Shown here: positions 1-7,398 of the stretch, piece by piece
Numbering within the stretch: position 1 is the stretch's first letter
Layout: the number at the start of each line of letters is the position of its first letter
Source: DASPWW01 sp963803425
Lineage (GTDB): Bacteria; Actinomycetota; Thermoleophilia; Solirubrobacterales; 70-9
Length of the DNA stretch: 64,000 nt
Assembly (NCBI GenBank): GCA_963803425.1
Contig: CAWDMA010000001.1
Span: 124,001-188,000, forward strand
Direction: 5' to 3'
Program-made: the position numbers and the translations under genes
Notes under the pieces: model-generated
What the model saw: the letters and a program-made list of their open reading frames with translations, nothing else
What the model was told of the DNA's origin: nothing
Database searches by the model: none

Positions 1-662
1 TGGCTGTCGGTCGCGACCCCGACAGTCCCAGGCTCGGCGCCGAGCCGCTCGAATTGGTGCCGGTATCCGTCGTGGAGGTCGCGGTAGAAGGACTCGTCCT
101 TGAGCAAACGCTGCTTGGCGTCGGCGCCGACCGCGGTGCGGACGTACCCGAGCACCGGGGGCGGCCTGCGGTCCGCCTCGATCGCGCCGCGGTGCACGTT
201 GCCGCGGGCCTCCTGTGCCGCGTCGGGGGTGATCCAGTTCAGGAACGCCCCGTCGTAGGCCGATCCCGCCAGCGCGCACATCTTCGGCCCCATCGCGGCG
301 AGCACGATCTTCACGTTCGGCAGCGCCTTACGCAGCTCCGGGAGCGCCTCGCGCATCCTGGTCAACGGCTTCTCGGAGAACCCGGCGCCGACCCCGATCC
401 ACAGCCGCTGCGGCGGCAGGCCGAGCTCCTCGATCCGGCCCGCGATCGACTCCGGGGTGTGGCGGTCGAGCGCCATCACCCCGACGCCGAGGTCGATCCC
501 GGGTACAGACCGGGCGAAGATCCCGAGGGTGTCGAGCCCGCTCGCGCCCGGGTGGTCGTTCGACCACATCGAGTGGTACCCGAGCATCTCGCAGCGCCCG
601 GCGAGCGGCTCCGCGACGCTCGGGTCGAGCCCCGCCGTCACCCCGAACGCCCGCGCGTTCAC
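1..662 (-). CDS. LLM-class F420-dependent oxidoreductase, C-terminus off the left edge
   Basis: About 220 N-terminal residues of a luciferase-like TIM-barrel flavin/F420 oxidoreductase are present. The protein starts VNARAFGVTAGLDPSV and contains GYHSMWSNDHPG, a PGIDLGVGVMALDRHTPESIA stretch and RLWIGVGAGFSE, all typical of the coenzyme F420-dependent branch (family knowledge). The GTG start at 662 overlaps the stop of the upstream rRNA methyltransferase by four bases (GTGA), which fixes the start and suggests translational coupling. The substrate cannot be told. The C-terminal part, with the rest of the barrel, lies outside the window. A second member of the class is at 49651-50697. Confidence in the class is high, in the exact cofactor moderate. 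Confidence 0.85.
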   Translation of the reverse strand, partial: MNARAFGVTAGLDPSVAEPLAGRCEMLGYHSMWSNDHPGASGLDTLGIFARSVPGIDLGVGVMALDRHTPESIAGRIEELGLPPQRLWIGVGAGFSEKPLTRMREALPELRKALPNVKIVLAAMGPKMCALAGSAYDGAFLNWITPDAAQEARGNVHRGAIEADRRPPPVLGYVRTAVGADAKQRLLKDESFYRDLHDGYRHQFERLGAEPGTVGVATDS

Positions 663-1981
663 CGTGCCCTCTCGAGAAGCGCGACGCACTCGATGTGCGG
701 CGTCTGGGGGAACATGTCGACGGCCCTCACCCGGCGGAGCCTATAGCCGGCCTCCGCAAGCTGTGCGGCGTTCGGCGCCAGCGTCGTCGGGTTGCACGAC
801 ACGTACACGATCCGCGCCGCATCGCACTCGATCACTCGCCGCACGATCTTCTTCGACAGGCCCGCCCGGGGTGGGTCGACGACGACCACCTCCGGTCGCC
901 CCGCCCGCTCAATCAGGGGGCGGAGGCCGAGTCGGGCGTCGGTGGCCTCGAACCGGGCGTTCTCGATCCCGTTCAGGCTCGCGTTGCGAGCGGCGTCGGC
1001 AACCGCGGCCTCGCTCACCTCGAGTCCCCACACCTCGCCGGCCCGGGCCGCGAGCGCAAGCCCGATCGTGCCGATCCCGCAGTACAGGTCGTACACGCGC
1101 TCGCTCCCAGACAGGCCCGCGTACTCGGCCGCGATCGCGTACAGGCGCTCCGCCATCTCGGTGTTGGTCTGGAAGAACGCGTCGTGGGAGATCCGCACCC
1201 GAAGACCGCCGATCTCCTCCTCGAGGTGCTCACGCCCGAGCGCGCCGGTGGGGCCGTCGGTGCCGCCGGAGTCGCCCTCGATCACCGTGTGCAGGTCGAC
1301 CGGGGGGCGCGGGATCTGCGCCGCCGAGGTGACCAGCCGCGTCTGCAGCTGCCCGGTGCGGCGCCCCTCGCGGACGACCAGGTTGCGCAGCACCCCATCC
1401 CGGGCGCGCCGGTCGTACGAAGCGAGCCCGGCCTCGCGGGCCCACTCGCGGATCTCGTTGCGGCGCGCGTTGTTCGGCTCCGAGGCGAGCAGGCAGTCCT
1501 CCGCGTCGACGACGACGTCCCAGCGGCCGCGGGCGTGGAAGCCGAGCGTCGGCTCGCCGTCGCGCTCCCCGAACGAGTACTCCAGCTTGTTCCGGTACCG
1601 CCACATCTGATCCGCAGCGACGGGCTGCTCGACGTCGAAGCCCTCCAGGCCGCCGATCCTGCGGATCGCCTCGAGGACCTGGTCGTGCTTGTGGGCGAGC
1701 TGGTGCTCGTACGGGAGCGCCTGCCACGGGGCGCCGGGGCACGGCTCGCCACCGTGCAGGCAGCGTTCCGGAACTCGGTCTGCACCGCCGCGGACGAGCT
1801 CGACCAGCTCCGCCTCCGCGTACCCTCGCTTCGCCTTCGTCAGCCGCGCCAGCACACGGTCGCCCGGGAGCCCGCCCGCCACGAACACGACGTATCCATT
1901 CGAGCGGGCGATGCCGCGCCCGCCGTACGCGAGCCCGTCCACGTCGAGCTCGAGCTGATCGCCCCTCGCCGGCGGTTCCAT
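659..1981 (-). CDS. rlmD: 23S rRNA (uracil-C5)-methyltransferase, RlmD/TrmA family
   Basis: A 440-residue SAM-dependent RNA m5U methyltransferase. An N-terminal TRAM domain (about residues 5-60, DVDGLAYGGRGIAR) precedes the Rossmann methyltransferase with SAM loop DLYCGIGTIGLALA, the DPPRAG motif and the catalytic-cysteine motif SCNPTTLAPNA near the C-terminus. The ATG at 1981 is chosen because translation begins directly at the TRAM domain; the same frame stays open upstream to 2782 but that part is antisense to the peptidase gene. The usual CGGC of the iron-sulfur cluster region reads CPGA, so the cluster may be absent. It is cotranslated with the F420-type oxidoreductase downstream and faces the peptidase start at 2003, leaving only 21 bp between divergent starts. 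Whether the target is U1939, U747 or both is unknown. Confidence 0.9.
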   Translation of the reverse strand: MEPPARGDQLELDVDGLAYGGRGIARSNGYVVFVAGGLPGDRVLARLTKAKRGYAEAELVELVRGGADRVPERCLHGGEPCPGAPWQALPYEHQLAHKHDQVLEAIRRIGGLEGFDVEQPVAADQMWRYRNKLEYSFGERDGEPTLGFHARGRWDVVVDAEDCLLASEPNNARRNEIREWAREAGLASYDRRARDGVLRNLVVREGRRTGQLQTRLVTSAAQIPRPPVDLHTVIEGDSGGTDGPTGALGREHLEEEIGGLRVRISHDAFFQTNTEMAERLYAIAAEYAGLSGSERVYDLYCGIGTIGLALAARAGEVWGLEVSEAAVADAARNASLNGIENARFEATDARLGLRPLIERAGRPEVVVVDPPRAGLSKKIVRRVIECDAARIVYVSCNPTTLAPNAAQLAEAGYRLRRVRAVDMFPQTPHIECVALLERAR

Positions 1982-2002
1982 GCCCCCTATCGTTGCAGCG
2001 CC

Positions 2003-3523
2003 GTGGCGCTCGACCTCGACAGCTACCGCGAGCAGGCGGAGCGGTTCTGCGAGCAGATCGACCGCGAGCACTACGAGCACTTCGCCGGTCACAAGCAGTC
2101 CTTCGAGATCGAGGCGATCTACGAGCGGCATGCGGAGCTGTTCGCCCGCCCGGCGGTGGAGCGGCTCCGCGGGCTGCACGCGGACGCGGACGGGGAGCCG
2201 GCACGGCGCCTCCGAGAGCTGCTCCGCTTCGCGTTCTCGGGCCATCTCGGCCAGGCCGTGAAGGCTGAGTCCGCGGAGCTCGCCGAGCTGCAGGCCTCGC
2301 TGCGGGTCGACGTGGGCGAGGGGGAGCCGCTCGCCTATCGCGGCGTCACGGTGGCGCTCGCCACCGAGCCCGACGCGCAGCGGCGCGCCACGATCGAGCG
2401 CGCCCGCGACGGCGTGCTCGCAGAGCGTCTCACCCCGCTCCACCTGGCCAGCCTGGAGCGCGTTCGCGCCCTCGTCCGGGACCTCGGCTGGCCGAGCTAC
2501 CAGGTCGCGTGCGCGGAGCTGCGCGGGATCGATCTCGCCGAGCTCGGCGGCCAGGCAAAAGGCTTCCTGGACGCGACGGACGCGTCGTATGCGGCGCTCG
2601 TCGACCCGGAGCTGGACCGGGCGGGGGTGCCGCGGCTCGGCGAGCTGCGCCGCTCCGACATGCCGCGGTTCTTCCGCGCCGTCGAGCTCGACGAGCGGTT
2701 TCCGGCCGATCGGCTCACCGCCAGCTTCGCCGAGACCACCGCCGGCCTCGGGATCGACCTTGGCGCGCAGTCGAACGTGCATCTAGACACGGAGCCGCGC
2801 TCGACGAAGAGCCCGCGCGCGTTCTGCGCCGTCCCCCGGGTGCCGGACGAGATCTACCTGGTGATCGCGCCGGTCGGCGGGCGCGACGACTTCGCGGCGC
2901 TGTTCCACGAGGGCGGCCACACCGAGCACTACGCAAGCGTCGATCCCGCGCTCCCCTTCGAGCACCGCCACCTCGGCGACAACTCGGTGACCGAGTCGTT
3001 CGCGTTCCTGCTCGAGCATCTCACCGAGGACCCGGACTGGCTCGCCACCCGCCTCGGTGTCGCCGACCCCGCCCCCGTCGTTCGACACGCCCGCGCGGTG
3101 AAGCTCGTCTTCCTGCGGCGGTACGCGGCGAAGATCGCCTACGAGCTCGAGCTGCACGGCGAGCAGCCCGACCTCGACCGGATGCCGGGCCGCTACAGAG
3201 AGCTGCTCGGCGGGGCGACCAGGGTCGCGTGGCCGACCGCGAGCTGGCTCGACGACGTCGACCCGGAGTTCTACGTCGCCTGCTACCTGAGGGCGTGGGC
3301 GCTGGAGACGGCGTGGCGGCGCTCGCTGCGGGAGCGGTTCGGAGAGCGATGGTTCGCCTCGCCCGAGGCCGGCGAGTGGCTGCGGTCGCTGTGGAGCCAG
3401 GGGCAGCGGCTGGACGGCGACGAGTTGCTGGCGGACACGCTCGGCGAAGATCTCGACCTGCGGGTGCTCGCCGACGAGCTCGTGCCCCACTCGCGCGATG
3501 CGCCCGCCCCGGATCCGGGGTAG
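2003..3523 (+). CDS. M3-like zinc metallopeptidase (HEGGH) of unknown substrate
   Basis: A 506-residue largely helical protein that I place among M3-like gluzincin peptidases. It carries the zinc site HEGGH (ALFHEGGHTEHYA, about residue 310) followed about 25 residues later by NSVTESFAFLLEHL, which can supply the third zinc ligand (Glu). The rest resembles the helical bowl of oligopeptidases. No signal peptide is seen, so it is probably cytoplasmic. The GTG at 2003 gives VALDLDSYREQ; no ATG lies nearby, and the frame continues upstream only as the antisense of rlmD. Divergent starts 21 bp apart imply overlapping or leaderless promoters. Peptidase activity is inferred from the motif; the substrate is unknown. 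Confidence 0.8.
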   Translation: MALDLDSYREQAERFCEQIDREHYEHFAGHKQSFEIEAIYERHAELFARPAVERLRGLHADADGEPARRLRELLRFAFSGHLGQAVKAESAELAELQASLRVDVGEGEPLAYRGVTVALATEPDAQRRATIERARDGVLAERLTPLHLASLERVRALVRDLGWPSYQVACAELRGIDLAELGGQAKGFLDATDASYAALVDPELDRAGVPRLGELRRSDMPRFFRAVELDERFPADRLTASFAETTAGLGIDLGAQSNVHLDTEPRSTKSPRAFCAVPRVPDEIYLVIAPVGGRDDFAALFHEGGHTEHYASVDPALPFEHRHLGDNSVTESFAFLLEHLTEDPDWLATRLGVADPAPVVRHARAVKLVFLRRYAAKIAYELELHGEQPDLDRMPGRYRELLGGATRVAWPTASWLDDVDPEFYVACYLRAWALETAWRRSLRERFGERWFASPEAGEWLRSLWSQGQRLDGDELLADTLGEDLDLRVLADELVPHSRDAPAPDPG

Positions 3524-3538
3524 GCTTCACTCCGGTGG

Positions 3539-3550
3539 GGGGATTTCCCC
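3539..3550. promoter_or_regulatory. GGGGATTTCCCC motif, second copy
   Basis: Identical to the motif at 7091-7102. It lies 24 bp before the start codon at 3575 and ahead of the AGAAGGAGA ribosome site. It could also form a small hairpin in the mRNA leader. The function is unproven. Confidence 0.25.
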
Positions 3551-3574
3551 GCCAACCGAGAGAAGGAGAGTCAG

Positions 3575-3886
3575 ATGGAATCCAGCGGCGGCCAGAGCAC
3601 ACGCGATCGCGTCCAGGGCGACCTTCAGAAGGCCCTCGACGACCTCAGAAAGGCCGGCGAGAGCGCGTCCGGCGACGTCCGCTCCGGGATCGAGTCCGCG
3701 GTGCAGCGGATTCGCGACGCCTCCAGCGCGTCCTCCGGAGACATCCGCTCCCAGCTCGACGGCTTCCGCGACTGGCTGCAGAGCGCGACCGTCGACATCC
3801 TCGACGAGCTCGAGAAGGAGATCCGCAAGCGCCGCGAGCAGCTCGGCGGCAACGGATCCGAGTCGAGCGGGGACTCGTCTAGCTGA
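3575..3886 (+). CDS. Small charged helical protein, unknown function
   Basis: A 103-residue hydrophilic, mostly helical protein (STRDRVQGDLQKALDDLRKA, then LDELEKEIRKRREQLGG) ending in a Ser/Gly/Asp-rich tail. It has no membrane segment or catalytic motif. The ATG at 3575 follows a strong ribosome site (AGAAGGAGA), so it is very probably translated. The heptad-like pattern resembles phasin-like or coiled-coil stress proteins, but I cannot assign a family. It converges on a similar small helical protein (3879-4160) with an 8-bp overlap of the 3' ends. A GGGGATTTCCCC palindrome lies just upstream at 3539-3550. Confidence 0.75.
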   Translation: MESSGGQSTRDRVQGDLQKALDDLRKAGESASGDVRSGIESAVQRIRDASSASSGDIRSQLDGFRDWLQSATVDILDELEKEIRKRREQLGGNGSESSGDSSS

Positions 3887-4160
3887 CTCGGTTTCGCGCC
3901 TGCTCCAGCAGGCGCTCCAGATCGCGCAGCAGCGACTCGGTCTGCTGACGGCCGCGGGAGACGAGCCGGCTGATCAGCTCGTTGGCATCGTCGCGGGTCA
4001 TCCGCCCGTGGGTGACCGCGTCGTCGAACACCTCCTGGAGCCGGTCGCGCGACACGGTGACGCTCTTCTCGAGCGCGTCGCGAAACGCCTGAACGCTCTT
4101 GTCGCCGCCGCTCTCACGGCGGGGCTCGTCGTCGCTGTTGGATCCCGCGGGCATCGCCAC
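3879..4160 (-). CDS. Small helical, phasin-like protein
   Basis: A 93-residue protein (91 from the alternative ATG at 4154) with amphipathic helices: VSRDRLQEVFDDAVTHGRMT, DDANELISRLVSRGR, LLRDLERLLEQARNRVS. This pattern occurs in small actinobacterial proteins often annotated as phasin-like or hypothetical (established knowledge, from memory). It starts 8 bp after the stop of the LuxR/AAA regulator gene, so it is probably the last gene of that transcript. No enzymatic motif, signal or membrane segment is seen. Its 3' end overlaps the convergent gene at 3575-3886 by 8 bp. Confidence 0.7.
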   Translation of the reverse strand: MAMPAGSNSDDEPRRESGGDKSVQAFRDALEKSVTVSRDRLQEVFDDAVTHGRMTRDDANELISRLVSRGRQQTESLLRDLERLLEQARNRVS

Positions 4161-4167
4161 ATGAAGC

Positions 4168-7075
4168 CTATCCGTGGACGCGCTCGGCGGCGAGCAGCGT
4201 CGCCACCTGCGTGCGGGAGGAGATCGCGAGCTTGGCGAATATCCGCGCCATGTGGTTCTCCACCGTCTTCGGGCTCAGGAACAGCACCTCGGCGATCTCT
4301 CGGTTCGTCCTTCCCTCCGCGACCAGCTCCGCGACCTCCCGCTCCCGACCGCTGAGCGCCTCGATCCCCTCGCCGGCGCGGCCCGCGCGCCCACGGCGGC
4401 CCACATGGCGACCGAGCCTGCGCAGCTCCATCGCCGCCTGGTCGCGATAGCGCCCGCGCGCCAAGCCGGTCGAGCTCGCCGCGTGCCCTCTCCAGCTCGC
4501 TCGCGCCCCCGTCGGGGTCGCCCGCCGCCGCCAGCGCCCTACCCGCCAGGACTCGTGCACGTGCTGCCTCGATCGGGGTTCCGGCGGCAGTGGCGGCTTC
4601 GACCGCTCGCGCCGAGGCCTCGACGGCCGAGCCCGGATCGTCCTGTGCCAGCGCGACCTCAGCTCGTGCGCGCCACGCCTCCGAGACCCGCCCCGGGATC
4701 TCCAGGCCGTCGGCGGCGGCCCACGCGCGCCCTGCCCATTCCTCGGCGCCGCGCAGGTCGCCCACGGCGAGCGCGGCCCGCGCCAGAATCTCGTACCACC
4801 GGGACTTGAAGCCGCGCTCGATCAGCGGCAGCTCGGGGCCGCCGGCCGCCGCAAGCAGCTCCTCCCGGGAGCCTTCCGGATCGCCGGACTCCAGCCTGGC
4901 CTCGGCGAGGTAGCAGCCCGCAAGCGCCGAGACCGGATCGCGCAGCTCGCCGGCCTCGGCGACGGCCTCCTCCCCGATCCGGACAGCGGCACCCAGCTCG
5001 CCGGCCAGGATCGCGCCCCAGCACCCCACCCACCGCGCCCAGGTCAGGAACTGGCGGTTGGCGGTGAGCAGCGACGCATCGACCGCCAGCTCCACCCGCG
5101 CGCCCCCCTCGTCGAGCCTGCCCTGCCACAGAAGTGCCAGGCCCTGGCCGATGCGCATCAGGGTGGGGATGTGACCGTGGCCGGTGGCGAGCGCCACCTC
5201 GATCCCGCGGTCGAACAGCCCCAGGGCGCGGTCGAACCGCTCCAGGTAGACCTCACAGATCCCGCACCACGCCAGCGAGTGCAGACGCCGGGACAGCTGC
5301 TCGTCGTCGAGATCCTCGAACAGGGCGGCTGCGCGGTCGAGCGACTCCCGCGCAGCACCGGCGTCGTCCGTCATGTAGGCCGCGCAGCCGAGCAGGCCCG
5401 TCGCCGCCGCGCGCGCGGCGGCGACGTCCTGGGAGGCGGCGTCGGCGAGCGCCTCCTCTACCCAGCGCTCCAGCCCGGCGAAGTCGGCCGTGAAGAAGCA
5501 CTCTGCCGCGAGCTGGATCTTCAGGTCGGTGGCCTGCTCGGACCGGCCCGGGAGAGCCTCGAGCGCCGAGGTGAGCAGCTCGCGCGCCTCGCCGTGGCGG
5601 CCCAGGATCTGGTCGATCCTGGCACACGATGCGACCACCTCGGCCCTGACCGCGTGCCGGTCGGCGGGCAGCAGCTGCAACACCTCGTCCAGGATCGCGC
5701 GGGCGTCGCCGAACCGGCCGGCGGCGCCGAGCGCCTGGGCGCGCGCGATCAGCAGGCCGAGCCGGCGGCCCACGTCGTCCTCCGACAGCAGGCGCAGCGC
5801 CGCCTCGAACCAGTGCGCCGCCGCCGCGGGCGCGCGCGCCGCAGCCGCCTCGCCCGCGTCGGCGAGCAGCGCCACGGCCGCATCGTTCCCGGGGCGGGCG
5901 GAGCGCTCCACGTGCGCGGCCCGCGCCAGCGGCGGCGCTCCGCGGGCGGCGAGCTCCGCGGCCGCGCGCCCGTGCGCGGCCAGAAGCCACCCCGGCTTCG
6001 CCGACTCGTACACCGCCCGCCGCACGATCGGGTGGCGGAACCGGAATCGCCGCGGCACCTCCGTGGTCCGGATCAGGTCGCGCTCGAGCAGCTCGTCGAG
6101 CAGGTTGAGCGCGGTGGTCTCGTCAAGCTCGCTGACCGCCGCGGCAAGGTCGGGCTCGAAGGTCTCGCCGGCGACGGCGGCCGCGCGGAGCAGGCCCGCG
6201 ACGTCCGGGGCCAACCCGTCGACCTCCACGGCGACCGAGTCGGCGACCGCGTCCGGGACGCTCTGGGTCGTGCCCGCGATCACGTGCGCCCCCCTTCCCC
6301 TGCCTGACCGGGTCCCGGTGCGGACCGCGCGAGCGAGCCGATCCAGGTACAGGGGGTTCCCGCCGCTCTCGCGAAACAGCTCGGGCACGATCGCCGGGTC
6401 CACCCTCGGCCCGAGCAGCTCGGTCGCGTCGGCGAGCCGGAGCGGGCCGAGTTCGAGCCGCAGCGATCGCTCAGGGTCGGCGGCGGACAGGGCGGCTCGT
6501 AGGGCTGCGTTGGCGTGCGGGTCCCGATAGGCGAGCGCCATCAGCACTCCTGCCCGCGGCGGTCGGCGGATCAGGTGCGAGAGCAGCTCGATCGACGCCT
6601 GGTCGGCCCAATGCATGTCGTCGAGCGCGACGATCAGCGGCCGGGTCCCCGCCAGTGCCTCCATCAGCGCCCGAACGGCGCGATGGGAGCGATAGCGCTC
6701 GTCGCCGAGCGGTGGGATCGCCTCCCCGCCGAGTCCCGCCAGGACCGGGAAGATCCGCGCCAGCTCCGCGCCGTCACTGGGGACGAGCGCCTCGAAGGCT
6801 CTCGGGTTGAGCGAGCCGAGGTAGTCGTCCAGCGCGTCGACGAAGACCGCGAACGGCGTTTCGCGCTGCAGCTCGGTGGCTCGCCCCTCGACCACGAGTG
6901 CCTTCCGGGAGTCCGCGCGCTCGCACAGCTCCGCGAGCAGCCTGCTCTTCCCGATCCCCGGCTCCCCGACGATCTCGACGAGCGCCGGGGCCCGCGAATC
7001 GTCCAGCACTGAGTCCAGGGCGGCAACCTCCGCGGCGCGCCCGATCAGCCTCCGGTACCCGTCGTCGCCGGGCAC
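4168..7075 (-). pseudogene. LuxR-family AAA ATPase transcriptional regulator, frameshifted before the HTH
   Basis: A large signal-transduction ATPase regulator (LAL/MalT type) of about 968 residues if one base is removed. The N-terminal AAA module has Walker A GEPGIGKSRLL (about residue 37) and Walker B LIVALDDMHWAD (about 145). A long TPR-like helical middle follows, then a LuxR-type helix-turn-helix: LSGREREVAELVAEGRTNRE then TVENHMARIFAKL. The HTH is in a different frame from the ATPase. The frames meet at 4453-4455 (CCC on the plus strand), where removing one base restores LGARRYRDQAAMELRRLG. The GTG at 7075 starts MPGDDGYRRLIGR, ending 47 bp from the divergent gene at 7123. Without correction the protein reads out of frame to 3998 and loses its DNA-binding domain. 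A sequencing indel is likelier than decay because both halves are otherwise well preserved. Confidence 0.85.
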
Positions 7076-7090
7076 GATCAGACCAAGTTA

Positions 7091-7102
7091 GGGGATTTCC
7101 CC
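7091..7102. promoter_or_regulatory. GGGGATTTCCCC motif, possible operator
   Basis: A 12-base near-palindrome in the 47-bp gap between the LuxR/AAA regulator and the divergent small gene. The same 12 bases occur at 3539-3550 ahead of the small helical protein gene. The position fits an autoregulatory site, but this is inference from two copies. Confidence 0.3.
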
Positions 7103-7122
7103 CATACCGCAAGCGGGGTGCC

Positions 7123-7398
7123 ATGGCCAAGATGGGTGCGATGCCGACGTTCATGCTCGATCATCGCCACCTCCCTGGCGAGTGCCGGATCGCGTTCGCG
7201 GCCTGGCGCGGCTTCGACAGCCCGCTGCGGAGGGACTCGGCGTTCGCCTCGTGCGCGGCGGGTGACGCCGCCAATGGCGATCATCGGATCTGGTGGAGAG
7301 TCGACGCGGTCGACGCGCGGGCGGCGCTGGAGATGCTGCCCCCGTACGTCGCGGAGCGAACCGAGGTCAACCCGATAAGCGAGGTGGCGATTCCGTGA
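7123..7398 (+). CDS. Small conserved protein, possibly a ferredoxin-like (DUF3303-type) fold
   Basis: A 91-residue protein (MAKMGAMPTFMLDHRHLPGE) with a compact beta-alpha pattern: a central WWRVDAVDARAALEMLPPYV and the ending ERTEVNPISEVAIP. The final segment resembles small dimeric alpha/beta-barrel proteins that score activity or bind small ligands, but I do not recognise a characterised homologue. ATGs at 7123, 7132 and 7141 are possible. It is divergent from the LuxR/AAA regulator and its stop overlaps the GTG start of the beta-helix gene (GTGA, 7395-7398), so the two are probably cotranslated. Confidence 0.7.
   Translation: MAKMGAMPTFMLDHRHLPGECRIAFAAWRGFDSPLRRDSAFASCAAGDAANGDHRIWWRVDAVDARAALEMLPPYVAERTEVNPISEVAIP

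Noticed and set aside
695..2002. Long plus-strand open frame ahead of the metallopeptidase gene
   Set aside because: It is the antisense of rlmD; high GC keeps shadow frames open. The peptidase homology starts only near 2003.
1982..2782. N-terminal extension of the rlmD frame giving 707 residues
   Set aside because: The extra 267 codons are antisense to the peptidase gene, and the TRAM domain begins exactly at the ATG at 1981.
3998..4167. C-terminal end of the uncorrected LuxR/AAA frame
   Set aside because: It overlaps the small helical protein gene in another frame and has no domain; it results from the frameshift at 4453.
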